From the NCBI GenBank assembly GCA_930633525.1, contig CAKNFP010000001.1:62001-126000 (forward strand): a stretch of 64,000 nucleotides of DNA. Direction: 5' to 3'. This document shows, piece by piece, positions 44,522 through 53,348 of the stretch. The notes under the pieces are model-generated. The model saw nothing but the letters and a program-made list of their open reading frames with translations, searched no databases and had not been told where the DNA came from. The translations under genes and the position numbers were made by a program. The DNA comes from Hyphomicrobiales bacterium. GTDB taxonomy: Bacteria; Pseudomonadota; Alphaproteobacteria; Rhizobiales; Beijerinckiaceae. How positions within the stretch are numbered: position 1 is the first letter of the stretch; each line of letters starts with the position of its first letter.

Positions 44522-45498
44522 GCGTCGATGTCTTGTGCCTTCGGCCGGAAGCCGACTTCATGCGTGTCGGCGTGGAGCCACCCCGCAGCCTCACGATCGC
44601 CTATCGCGCGCCCGGCGACGCCGACGTCGCCGGACTGCTCGGGCAAGCCCGCGCGCTGGTTATTCCCGCGGTGGGGCCGAAGCTCGATCCGGCGCTTTTC
44701 GCCGATACGCGCTTGCGCCTCGTGCAGGTGACGGGAGCCGGGGTGGATCGCCTCGACCGGGAGGGCCTTGTTCAGCGGGACATTCCGGTCTGCAACGTGC
44801 CGGGGGGAAGCAACGGCGCGTTGGCCGAATATGCCGTGACCTGTGCGTCGGTGTTGTTGCGTCGTCTGATGTGGTCGAGCAACGAAATTCGCCGGGGCAA
44901 CTACGTCTCCTTCCGCGCCAGCATGGTCGCGGACAACCTTGCCGGCATCGATGGGCTCATGGTCGGCCTCGTCGGTCTGGGGACGATCGGCCTCGCGGTG
45001 GCGGATGCCTTCGCGAAGGCGGGCGCACGGCTTGCCTATCATGATCCATCGCCGCGGGATGCGGAGGCCGCGCGAAGACTGGGTGCGATCGCCATGCCGT
45101 TCGATGATCTTCTTGGCACGGCCGATGTGGTGAGCCTGCATGTGCCTTTGCTCCCGCAGACCACCAACCTGATAGGCGCGGCGCAACTCGCGCGGATGAA
45201 GAAAGGTGCAATCCTGATCCAGGCTGCCCGTGGCGGTATCGTGGACGAGGAGGCACTGGCGGCGGCGCTCGCGTCCGGCCATCTCGGCGGTGCGGCGGTC
45301 GATGTCTACGCCAAGGAGCCCCCCGACCCGACACATGCGCTGCTCGCTTTGACCGGTGAGGCCACGGACCGGCTGATCCTGACACCGCATATCGCGGGCG
45401 TGACACGCCAGGCTTCCGCGACATTGTTTCGGCGCGCCTGGGACAATGTCGAACGTGTGCTGATCCAAGGCATGCCACCCGACTGCCGCGTTTTCTGA
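44518..45498 (+). CDS. D-isomer-specific 2-hydroxyacid dehydrogenase
   Basis: A 326-residue NAD(P)-dependent enzyme that reduces 2-oxo acids to D-2-hydroxy acids or the reverse. The nucleotide motif is GLVGLGTIGLAVADAF. Catalytic residues are Arg in QAARGGIVDE, Glu in VDVYAKEPPD and His in LILTPHIAGV. Its start overlaps the cupin stop (ATGA), so the four enzymes from 42233 form one coupled unit leading into the importer genes. Confidence 0.9.
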   Translation: MSVDVLCLRPEADFMRVGVEPPRSLTIAYRAPGDADVAGLLGQARALVIPAVGPKLDPALFADTRLRLVQVTGAGVDRLDREGLVQRDIPVCNVPGGSNGALAEYAVTCASVLLRRLMWSSNEIRRGNYVSFRASMVADNLAGIDGLMVGLVGLGTIGLAVADAFAKAGARLAYHDPSPRDAEAARRLGAIAMPFDDLLGTADVVSLHVPLLPQTTNLIGAAQLARMKKGAILIQAARGGIVDEEALAAALASGHLGGAAVDVYAKEPPDPTHALLALTGEATDRLILTPHIAGVTRQASATLFRRAWDNVERVLIQGMPPDCRVF

Positions 45499-45611
45499 AA
45501 CGTGCCCATGATGCGCCGACGAGTATTGTACAAGGTGAGTGCCTGATGGAATAATTAAAGACAGACAATAATGATTGCGCGAATGGCAATCAAACAGGGG
45601 AGGAAAACGTT

Positions 45612-46646
45612 ATGGCTTGGACACGCCGGCCGATTGACTTGCAATCGGCCTATACGATTGTTTCCCGTAGAGCCTGCCTCACTTTCGCGGCCGTTGCCGC
45701 GCTGGGCCTCTGTGTACAGGCCCCGGCTCATGCCCAGACGATGACGGCGCCGGAAGGCAGCATCGAGATCACGGTGGGATCCGGTCCCGGCGCCACGCCC
45801 GACGTCATCATGCGCCGCGTGGCCAAGATCCTCAACGAAGACAAGATTGTGACGAACCCGATCGTGGTCCAGAACCGCACCGGTGGCGGGTGGACCGTGG
45901 CAGCCAACTATGTTCTCGGCCATCCCGGCAACAAGAACATCCTCTTCGGCGTTGTACCTACGGTCTACGCGACGCCGATCGTGCAGGGATTGCCGAATAC
46001 TTATGAAAAGGTCACGCCGCTTGCGATGCTGGCGCGCATTGATCTTCTCGTCGTCGTCCGCGCGGATTCGCCTTACAAGACGCTCGCCGATTTCGTGAAG
46101 GCCGCGAAGGAGAAGGAGCGGGCGCTCTCGATGGCAGGCGCCAATGTCGGGTCCACCGACCACATCGTCAACGCGCTCATCGAGAAGGCGGGAGGCGTCA
46201 AGCTGAACTACGTCCCGTTCGACGGCGGAGGCGGGCAGGTCATCTCGTCCCTGCTCGGCGGCGTCGTCACGGCCATCACGCTGCCGCCGGACGAGGCGAT
46301 GCCGCTGCTGCAGGGCGGCAAGGCGAGAGCGATCGCTGTCCTCAGCGAGCAACGGCTCACGGAACCGTCGCTGAAGGACATTCCGACTGCCCGTGAACAA
46401 GGCGTGGACGTCATCTGGGGGCAATACTACGGCATCGCCGGGCCACCGCAATTGGACCCCTCCGTTGTCGCCTGGTGGCAGGACAAGTTCACCAAAATGG
46501 TCGCAACGCCGGCTTGGGCGGCCATGATGAAGGACATGTATCTGACAAGCGCCTATGTGCCGGCGAACGAAGCGCGACCAGCCATGGACAAGGTCTATCA
46601 GGGTTTCGCCAGCGTATTGTCCGATTTGGGACTAGCCAAGAAATAG
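45612..46646 (+). CDS. Tripartite tricarboxylate transporter substrate-binding protein (TctC), second system
   Basis: A 344-residue periplasmic binding protein. The signal peptide is long (about 40 residues), with a hydrophobic stretch and HAQ cleavage. Bug features: GSIEITVGSGPGATPDVIMRR, VVQNRTGGGWTV and VPFDGGGGQVISS. GGGAGGA precedes ATG 45612. It is diverged from the TctC proteins at 7898 and 20111, so a different ligand is likely, perhaps a sugar acid given the enzymes upstream. Confidence 0.88.
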   Translation: MAWTRRPIDLQSAYTIVSRRACLTFAAVAALGLCVQAPAHAQTMTAPEGSIEITVGSGPGATPDVIMRRVAKILNEDKIVTNPIVVQNRTGGGWTVAANYVLGHPGNKNILFGVVPTVYATPIVQGLPNTYEKVTPLAMLARIDLLVVVRADSPYKTLADFVKAAKEKERALSMAGANVGSTDHIVNALIEKAGGVKLNYVPFDGGGGQVISSLLGGVVTAITLPPDEAMPLLQGGKARAIAVLSEQRLTEPSLKDIPTAREQGVDVIWGQYYGIAGPPQLDPSVVAWWQDKFTKMVATPAWAAMMKDMYLTSAYVPANEARPAMDKVYQGFASVLSDLGLAKK

Positions 46647-46656
46647 GGAGGGCCGC

Positions 46657-47109
46657 ATGCGACGCATGGATATTGCAGCCGCCATTTTCCTGCTTCTCTG
46701 CTCAGCGCTCATCGCGATAGGCACCTGGCACTTGCCGTATTGGGCCGACTTCGCGCCGGGACCAGCCTTCGCCAGCATTTGGGTTGCCCTCGCCGGCGTT
46801 GCGATCGGCGGCGCGATGCTCGTGCAAGCGTTCCGCCGCGACGCCGACGTTCCCGTCGAATGGCCGGATCGCGCTGGCGCACGCCAGGTGCTTCTCGGCA
46901 TCGGGACGCTCTGGCTGCTTCTGATCCTGATGCCCCTGCTGGGTACAGCTCTGAGCGGCCTGATCTTCGTTGCCCTGTTTTTGCTTGTTGTTGCGCGCCG
47001 CCCCGTCGTTCCGTCACTGATCACATCCTTTGTGACAGTCGCGCTGATTGAGGGGGTGTTTGGTCTCTGGCTCAATGTCGATCTTCCGAAAGGCCTCGTA
47101 GGTTTCTGA
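46657..47109 (+). CDS. Tripartite tricarboxylate transporter small subunit (TctB), second system
   Basis: A 150-residue inner-membrane protein with about four helices. It has the TctB layout: IAAAIFLLLCSALIAIGTWHLP, then FAPGPAFASIWVALAGVAIGG. It lies 10 bases after tctC and 33 bases before tctA. Confidence 0.85.
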   Translation: MRRMDIAAAIFLLLCSALIAIGTWHLPYWADFAPGPAFASIWVALAGVAIGGAMLVQAFRRDADVPVEWPDRAGARQVLLGIGTLWLLLILMPLLGTALSGLIFVALFLLVVARRPVVPSLITSFVTVALIEGVFGLWLNVDLPKGLVGF

Positions 47110-47142
47110 CGACGAAACCGGCCAATCGTAGAACAAGGCCAC

Positions 47143-48663
47143 GTGATGGAATCTTTTGGTCTGCTCCTGCACGGCTTTGAAGTCGCGCTCACGCCGTCGA
47201 ATCTCCTCGCCGTATTCGTCGGCGTCCTGCTGGGACAGGTGATCGGGGCGTTGCCCGGCATCGGCCCGTCGTTGGGCATGGCGCTGCTCTTGCCCATTTC
47301 TTTCGGACTGGCGCCGATTACAGCGATCGTCCTTCTCTGCGGGATCATGTATGGCGCGATGTACGGCGGCACGCTGACATCGGTGCTCATCAATGTTCCG
47401 GGCGAGTCGTCCGGGATCATGACCACCCTGGAAGGCTACAAACTGGCGAGGCAAGGCCGCGCCGGTGCCGCGTTGTGTATCGCTGCCATCGGCTCCTTCA
47501 TCGGCGGAACCATCACGATCTTCCTGCTGATCTTCGCGGCGCTCGCCATCAGCAACTTCGCGCTCAACTTCGCGCCGCCGGAGTATTTTCTGCTCGCGGC
47601 GCTGGGGATCACCGCAACCGCCAGCATGGGCGAGGGCTCGCCCATCAAGGCGCTTTTCATGGCGGTGATCGGCCTGATGATCGCGCTCGTCGGAACGGAT
47701 CCCATTCTGGGCACCGAGCGGCTGACCTTCGGCCAGGTCGACCTTCTCGACGGTATTGATTTTCTTCCCATCGCGATCGGGGTGTTCGGCATCGCGGAAG
47801 TGCTCGTTTCGCTCGAACGGCTGGTGGATCTCGAGCCCATGAAGACGCGGCTGCGCGACCTCTGGCCACGGTGGCGCGACTGGGTTGAATGTCGCATGGC
47901 GATTGTTCGCGGAACGGCCATCGGGTTCGGTCTCGGCCTGTTGCCGGGTGTCGGGCCGACGGCCTCCACCTTCATCGCCTATGCGGCGGAGCGGCGCTTC
48001 AGCAGACATCCGGAGCGCTTTGGGAAGGGCGCGCTCGATGCCGTTGCCTCAGTCGAGACGGCGAACAACGCATCCGTCGTCGGATCGCTGGTACCCATGC
48101 TGACGCTCGGTATTCCAGGTTCCGGCCTGACGGCGGTGCTGCTGGCCGCCTTCACCCTGCAGGGCATAAGGCCGGGGCCCTTGCTGATGACCGACCAGCC
48201 GGATCTCGTCTGGGGTCTCATCGCCAGCATGTTCATCGGCAACCTGATGTTGCTGATTCTCAATCTTCCGCTCGCGCCCCTCTTCGCATCGCTGCTGCGC
48301 GTTCCCTATGCCTATCTCGCGCCCGGCATTCTGCTGCTGTCGATCGTTGGCGCCTATGCCACCAACCTCCGGCTTTTCACGGTGGGCCTCGCCATTGCCT
48401 TTGGCGTCGTGGGCTATCTGATGATCAAGGCTCGGCTGCCGCGCGCTCCGCTCATCCTCGGCATCGTTCTGGCGCCGATCCTTGAGTCGTCGCTGCGGCA
48501 ATCCATGATCCTCTCCCATGGCAGCCTGGATATCTTCGTGACACGGCCTCTGGCGCTCATTCTCCTGATCACGGTGATCGCGTCGCTTGCCCTGCCGCTG
48601 ATGAGCGGTCTCTGGCGGGCCACGCGGCGTGCTCGGGCGCAGGTTGGTATTCCCACAACCTGA
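47143..48663 (+). CDS. Tripartite tricarboxylate transporter large permease (TctA), second system
   Basis: A 506-residue permease with 10-12 helices. TctA signatures: IGALPGIGPSLGMALLLP, YGAMYGGTLTSVLINVPGE, GLLPGVGPTASTFIAYAAE and TLGIPGSGLTAVLLAAFTLQG. It completes the second TTT importer. A GntR regulator gene follows in the same direction. Confidence 0.92.
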   Translation: MMESFGLLLHGFEVALTPSNLLAVFVGVLLGQVIGALPGIGPSLGMALLLPISFGLAPITAIVLLCGIMYGAMYGGTLTSVLINVPGESSGIMTTLEGYKLARQGRAGAALCIAAIGSFIGGTITIFLLIFAALAISNFALNFAPPEYFLLAALGITATASMGEGSPIKALFMAVIGLMIALVGTDPILGTERLTFGQVDLLDGIDFLPIAIGVFGIAEVLVSLERLVDLEPMKTRLRDLWPRWRDWVECRMAIVRGTAIGFGLGLLPGVGPTASTFIAYAAERRFSRHPERFGKGALDAVASVETANNASVVGSLVPMLTLGIPGSGLTAVLLAAFTLQGIRPGPLLMTDQPDLVWGLIASMFIGNLMLLILNLPLAPLFASLLRVPYAYLAPGILLLSIVGAYATNLRLFTVGLAIAFGVVGYLMIKARLPRAPLILGIVLAPILESSLRQSMILSHGSLDIFVTRPLALILLITVIASLALPLMSGLWRATRRARAQVGIPTT

Positions 48664-48777
48664 GGCATAAGGCGCGCATTGCAGTTCGGCTGGTTTAGCG
48701 GCAAAAGTGGCGCGGATGTCATAGTGAGTGATAACGGTGTATCTGGTCGGTTGAGCGCTTTTGGGAGTCCATTGCAC

Positions 48778-49506
48778 GTGTCGTCCGTCAATGTCAGTCG
48801 CTCGCTTGGAGAAGAAGCCCTTCCGACCATCGAGAAGGATGCCGCCCCGCTGCGGCGCAAGGTGCTCGATACCTTGCGGCTTTCGATCGTCCATGGCCGA
48901 CTGGCGCCGGGAGCGCGGCTCGTCGAGCGGGAATTGATCGACATGCTCGGGGTCTCGCGGACCGTGGTCAGGGAAGCTCTGCGCCAACTTGAGTCCGAAG
49001 GCTTGATCGATGTAATTCCCAACAAGGGTGCTGTGGTTCGCAGTTTGACTTTGGCCGAGGCCAAGGAAATTTATGCGATCCGCGCCGTTCTCGAGGGGCT
49101 GGCGGCACGGCTTTTCTGCGAAAATGCCACAAAGACCGAACATCAATCCTTGGTGGCAGCATGTGAAGGCGTGGCCGCTGCCTACAAAGGCGGCGATGCT
49201 CCCGCCATCATCGAGGCGAAGAACAGATTCTACGACATCCTGGTCAAAGGCGCGCGCACCGAAACCCTTTGGCGCATGATTGGCGATCTGAATGCCCGCA
49301 TCTGGCGCTGGCGCGTTCTGGGCCTCGCCCATCCCAAGCGCTCGCCCAAACGCTCGGCCGAAAGCGTTTCGGCGACGTATGCGCTGGTCGAGGCGATTGA
49401 AAAGGGCGACGCGAAACTTGCCGAGGAACTCGCGCGCGCCGAGGTTAACCGCGCCGAGGTCGAGGCTACGCGCCTGGTTGCCCAGGAAGGGGCCGAGGGT
49501 CTTTAA
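48778..49506 (+). CDS. GntR family transcriptional regulator (FadR/FCD type)
   Basis: A regulator of about 242 residues. The N-terminal winged helix has LRLSIVHGRLAPGARLVERELIDMLGVSRTVVREALRQLESEGLI. The helical FCD ligand domain begins at EIYAIRAVLEGLAARLF. The start is uncertain: GTG 48778 follows GGGAG at a slightly long distance, while TTG 48772 and TTG 48679 are alternatives. It probably senses an organic acid and controls the 42233-48663 genes. Confidence 0.85.
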   Translation: MSSVNVSRSLGEEALPTIEKDAAPLRRKVLDTLRLSIVHGRLAPGARLVERELIDMLGVSRTVVREALRQLESEGLIDVIPNKGAVVRSLTLAEAKEIYAIRAVLEGLAARLFCENATKTEHQSLVAACEGVAAAYKGGDAPAIIEAKNRFYDILVKGARTETLWRMIGDLNARIWRWRVLGLAHPKRSPKRSAESVSATYALVEAIEKGDAKLAEELARAEVNRAEVEATRLVAQEGAEGL

Positions 49507-49599
49507 TCCCTTTACGCTTTTGCGGTATTAAAACGCCATTGCAACGGCGCGCGTCGATGTGTCATCCAGTGCGCGGGCATAAGGAGGCGTAAGGGGCAT

Positions 49600-49923
49600 T
49601 TGACGCCGGAGGAACAACGTCGCTATCGCTTGGCGAAGCGCAGGATTCGGGAATTCGAGCCTGTTCCGGTCGTTCTCGCCAACAAAGGCGCGGTGGAGAT
49701 ATGCCGGCTCGATGACGCGGTCATCCTGCTCATCGGAAAGTGGCCGCCGGCTTTTGCAACCACCGCCAAGAGGCTGACCGCCATATCCCTCTGCCGTGAA
49801 GCCCTTGAGGGACGGATTTGGCCCGACATAGCGCGCCAGGCTTTTGTGTCCGCCGCCGAGGAGGCCGGGGTCCTGGATATCGGACCGGCCGCCGCCGATC
49901 CTCAGGCGCCTCGACGCCCGTAA
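49600..49923 (+). CDS. DUF982 domain protein
   Basis: A 107-residue protein. The pattern VPVVLANKGAVEICRLDDAVILLIGKWP followed by AISLCREALEG and ARQAFVSAAEEAGVL matches DUF982, a small domain family of unknown function mainly found in Hyphomicrobiales. It starts at TTG 49600 with AAGGAGG about 12 bases upstream. It is followed by the second copy of the palindromic repeat. No function can be given. Confidence 0.72.
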   Translation: MTPEEQRRYRLAKRRIREFEPVPVVLANKGAVEICRLDDAVILLIGKWPPAFATTAKRLTAISLCREALEGRIWPDIARQAFVSAAEEAGVLDIGPAAADPQAPRRP

Positions 49924-50030
49924 CGTCCGTCCATGCGGGACGAGATCCCTGGCTCATGCGCCAGTGCGATTATTGGCAGATGCCGGACCTTGGAGCCGGA
50001 CGCTCCAAACTCTATCCAACCGGGCACTCA

Positions 50031-50070
50031 AGCAAGTCCGCCTGTCGCGGACTTGCTCAGTTCAAAAAAA
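50031..50070 (+). repeat. Dispersed palindromic intergenic repeat, copy B
   Basis: AGCAAGTCCG and CGGACTTGCT form a perfect 10-bp stem around the loop CCTGTCG, followed by seven A at 50064-50070. It is 33/40 identical to 14610-14649. A second CGGACTTGCTC at 50076-50086 reaches the stop codon of the gamma-glutamyltransferase gene. Confidence 0.7.
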
Positions 50071-50085
50071 GAAGTCGGACTTGCT

Positions 50086-51939
50086 CTATCGGCCGACCGC
50101 GAAATCCTGCATGCCGCGCGGGTTCGCGGCGGAGCGCAGGATGGGCATGCCTTGAACCGTCTCGCGACCAACGGCGCATAGCCGGCCGAGTGTCCAGTCG
50201 CCTGCCACGGTCATATCATGGCCACGCCTTAGGAGGGCGGCGATGACATCCCGCGAGAAGCGCCCTTCCACGGACAGGGACCGTGGCTTGAAGTCTCGCG
50301 GCCAGAATGACGCGACGAGATGACTGGTATGGAAGGCGGGCGCGTCGATGGCCTGTTGCAGCCCATAGCCATGGTGCAGGACCCTTAGCAGGAACGCCAT
50401 AGACCACTGCTCCTGCTGATCCCCGCCCGGTGTCCCGAAGCCGAGATAGGGCAAGCCGTCCCGCAGGACGAGCGTGGGCGTCAGCGTCGTCCGCGGGCGC
50501 TTGCCGGGTGCCAGCGAGGAAGGCAGGCCCGGTGTGAGCCAGAACATCTGGGTTCGCGTCGAGAGCCCAAAGCCGAGTTCGGGAATGACCGGGCTCGCCT
50601 GCAGCCAGCCGCCCGACGGGGTGGCGGCCACCATATTGCCGAACCGGTCTGTCACGCAGATATGGCAGGTGTCGCCCTCGCGGCGTTCCACATGCGCCGC
50701 CAGCGCGGCCTCCGCCAGGCTGCCGCTCGCGAAGGTTGGCTCCCCGATGGCGGCGTGGAATGTGGGCTCGCCGACGCCCGCGGGCTTGTCGCCCGCAACG
50801 GCTTCCCGTAGCGGAACAGGCGCGGGCATTCGCCCTCCGGGTGCACCCGGCCGAAACTTCGCCGAACTCATTGCCGTGACGAGCTGGCGTCGCTGCGCGA
50901 TGTAGTCACCGTCGAGCAGCGCTGAGAGCGGCGCGTCGCCATCGCCGAGCCAAGCATCGCGATCGGCCAGGGCGAGCTTACCCGTCTCGGTGACGAGATG
51001 GACGAACTCATCCCCCAGCGGATCGAGATCACCGAGAGGAAAGCCCTCGAGCAAGCCAAGCCATTGCAGGAAGGCGGGACCTTGCGTCCAGGCGCCGCAT
51101 TTCAGCACTGTCACGCCGTTGTAGTCGCGGCTCACAGGCGCGTCATAGCTCGCCCGCCAGCGCGCGAGATCCTCCGCGGTCAGAAGTCCCGCGTGGCGCC
51201 TGCCGGATGAGTCAAGCACCGGCTCATGACCGGCACGGTCAATCGCTTCGGCAACGAAGCCATCGTACCAGAGCGTCTCTGCCTTCTCGATTTCCGCCTC
51301 GCGACTGCCGCCCGCGCTTTCGTTGACGATCCGCTGATAGGTCGCAGCCAGCGCGGGGTTGCGGAACAGCGCGCCGGCCTCCGGGGCCTTCCCGCCGGGG
51401 AAGTACACCGCCGCCGAACTGGTCCACTCGCTCTCGAAGAGGGCACGCATGGATTCGATCGTGCGCGCGACACGGAGCGTCAGGGGAAAGCCGCCGCCCG
51501 CGAGCTCGATAGCCGGCTCCAAAATGTCCTTCAGGCGCAGCGTCCCGTGGTTTCGCAGCAGCAGGAGCCACGCGCTGAAAGCTCCAGGCACGCAAGCCGC
51601 CAGATGGCCGGTGCCGGGCACCATATCGAGCCCCAGTTCGCGGAAGCGCTCGGGCGTCGCGGCCGCCGGTGTCACGCCTTGCCCGCAAATTCCCTCGGCC
51701 TTTCCCGTCCTTGCGTCATAGAAAAGGATTGGCACCTCGCCGGCGGGGCCGTTGAGATGGGGCTCGACGACCTGCAGCGCGAAGCCGGCCGCAGCCGCCG
51801 CGTCGAAGGCGTTGCCTCCCCGCTCCAGGATACGCATGGCGGCCGCCGCCGCGAGCCAATGTGTGGCCGCGGCGCAACCGAACGTGCCGCGGATTTCCGG
51901 CCGCGTGGTGAAGGGACCGTTGGAAAAGACCGTGACCAT
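50086..51939 (-). CDS. Gamma-glutamyltransferase family protein
   Basis: A 617-residue Ntn-hydrolase-type protein. The autocleavage/nucleophile Thr424 is in GDTCHICVTD, preceded by a long proenzyme part that starts with GGNAFDAAAAAGFALQVVEPHLNG; the C-terminal part has FGTPGGDQQEQ. Members transfer or hydrolyse gamma-glutamyl groups or related N-acyl bonds. Unlike E. coli Ggt no signal peptide is visible, so it may be cytosolic. It is the last gene of the nine-gene leftward operon. Confidence 0.9.
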   Translation of the reverse strand: MVTVFSNGPFTTRPEIRGTFGCAAATHWLAAAAAMRILERGGNAFDAAAAAGFALQVVEPHLNGPAGEVPILFYDARTGKAEGICGQGVTPAAATPERFRELGLDMVPGTGHLAACVPGAFSAWLLLLRNHGTLRLKDILEPAIELAGGGFPLTLRVARTIESMRALFESEWTSSAAVYFPGGKAPEAGALFRNPALAATYQRIVNESAGGSREAEIEKAETLWYDGFVAEAIDRAGHEPVLDSSGRRHAGLLTAEDLARWRASYDAPVSRDYNGVTVLKCGAWTQGPAFLQWLGLLEGFPLGDLDPLGDEFVHLVTETGKLALADRDAWLGDGDAPLSALLDGDYIAQRRQLVTAMSSAKFRPGAPGGRMPAPVPLREAVAGDKPAGVGEPTFHAAIGEPTFASGSLAEAALAAHVERREGDTCHICVTDRFGNMVAATPSGGWLQASPVIPELGFGLSTRTQMFWLTPGLPSSLAPGKRPRTTLTPTLVLRDGLPYLGFGTPGGDQQEQWSMAFLLRVLHHGYGLQQAIDAPAFHTSHLVASFWPRDFKPRSLSVEGRFSRDVIAALLRRGHDMTVAGDWTLGRLCAVGRETVQGMPILRSAANPRGMQDFAVGR

Positions 51940-51942
51940 GGC

Positions 51943-52260
51943 TCAGGAACGGAAATAATCGGGGCGTTTCAGGACTATGGAACGCATGCTCGCCGAAAGG
52001 GGGCCGTCGGTTTCGGTCGCGGCCTTCGCGGCGTCCCAGGCGGGATCGTCGCGGAACTTGTCCCAGCCGGCTTTCATCGCCGCCTCGTCAGCCCATTCCA
52101 TCACATACCAGATCTCGCGGGCGTCATCGGTTGTCTCCCAGTAGTCGTGGACCTTGAAGCCGTATTTGGCGAGAAGCGGGAAGACATGCTCCTCAAAACG
52201 CCGCGCCAGGGCGTCGGCCTTGCCTGCAACAGGGATGTAGTGACGAAGTTCATAGATCAT
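51943..52260 (-). CDS. NIPSNAP family protein
   Basis: A 105-residue dimeric alpha-beta-barrel protein. It starts with the typical MIYELRHYIPVAGKADALARRFEEH and has HDYWETTDDAREIWYVMEW. ATG 52260 has GAAGG nine bases upstream; ATG 52269 is too close to it. Function is unknown; these small proteins often adjoin degradation genes. A second NIPSNAP protein is encoded at 60691 beside the regulator. Confidence 0.85.
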   Translation of the reverse strand: MIYELRHYIPVAGKADALARRFEEHVFPLLAKYGFKVHDYWETTDDAREIWYVMEWADEAAMKAGWDKFRDDPAWDAAKAATETDGPLSASMRSIVLKRPDYFRS

Positions 52261-52304
52261 TGGTTGCATCCTTCTGTCTGGACCGGAGGTCAATGCCCAA
52301 GGGC

Positions 52305-53348
52305 TCAGCGGTCGCGGTCTTTCGCGCCGTCCGCAAGGCGCATGAATATCTCGGGTCCAAGAGCGACCTGTTGCGTCTCCGCTTCATGAACCAAGGCCAG
52401 AAGCTGGTCGAGACAAGGGGTTGCGATGGCATGCCGGCGTGCCGCGGCCACAACGGGTGACAACATCGCATTCACCTCCGTCGGGCGATGAAGCTCGGCG
52501 AGGTCGCGCCAGATGCCGGTGCGCGTGTTCGCGTAGCGCCGCCAGGCCGCGCGCTGCCCGGCCCATACATCATCGGGGCCGAATAAGAGGCTGTCTCGAT
52601 CGAGAAGACGCAGGGGCTCCAAGCCGTCCGCAGGTTCGAGCCGCGCGCCTTCGGCGAGCGCCACCGCGACCACCTCGCTGCCAGCGGCGGCGAGAATGGC
52701 GCAAACGGCGGGGTCGTCGTAAAGCGCCAGGACATCCCGGTCGGCGAGCGCCGTCGCGGAGTAGATCGCGGCGAGGACCAGCTTGCCCCAGGCATGTCCG
52801 AGAATGTTGTCGGTCATCTCGGCCGGCTGCAACTGGCTGAGCAGGGCGACAGCCTCGTGGGTACGCGGCTTCGCCTCGCCGTCGATTTCGCCGGCGTGAG
52901 TTTCGCCATAGCCGAGGAGCGCGAGCCTGCCCGGCGACTTGTAATGCGCACCGATGGCAATGACCGCGCCGATGGTGCGCTCCGCGCCGACGGCGGATGC
53001 AACCGCGAGCATGCCGAGACCGTTCTGCAGGGGTAAGACCCAGCCATCGGGCGAGAGATGCGCACGCACCGTGGCGAGCGCCGCCTCGGTGTCCTTGGCT
53101 TTCACCGCCAGGACGACACGGTTGAACGCTCCGATGAGCGTCGACGGATGATGCGCCTCGAGCCTCACGTGGAGCGGGCGGACGCCCGCTACGACGAGGC
53201 CGTTCTCCCGTATCGCTTCGACATGGGCGGCATTGCCGTCGACGGCCACCACATGCTCGCCCGCTGCCGTGAGACAGGCGGCGAGTGCGCCGCCGATGGC
53301 GCCGGCGCCGACGATCAGGATGGGATCCTTGATGGCCACTGCGTTCAT
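52305..53348 (-). CDS. Ketopantoate-reductase-family (PanE/ApbA-like) oxidoreductase
   Basis: A 347-residue NADPH-dependent reductase-like protein. The N-terminal motif is ILIVGAGAIGGALAACL; AVKAKDTEAAL follows. The catalytic Lys is Lys189 in HAWGKLVLAA, but the position of the conserved substrate-binding Asn four residues later is Ala193. It is therefore probably not a true ketopantoate reductase. ATG 53348 overlaps the SDR stop; the frame extends further upstream only as a shadow. Confidence 0.82.
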   Translation of the reverse strand: MNAVAIKDPILIVGAGAIGGALAACLTAAGEHVVAVDGNAAHVEAIRENGLVVAGVRPLHVRLEAHHPSTLIGAFNRVVLAVKAKDTEAALATVRAHLSPDGWVLPLQNGLGMLAVASAVGAERTIGAVIAIGAHYKSPGRLALLGYGETHAGEIDGEAKPRTHEAVALLSQLQPAEMTDNILGHAWGKLVLAAIYSATALADRDVLALYDDPAVCAILAAAGSEVVAVALAEGARLEPADGLEPLRLLDRDSLLFGPDDVWAGQRAAWRRYANTRTGIWRDLAELHRPTEVNAMLSPVVAAARRHAIATPCLDQLLALVHEAETQQVALGPEIFMRLADGAKDRDR

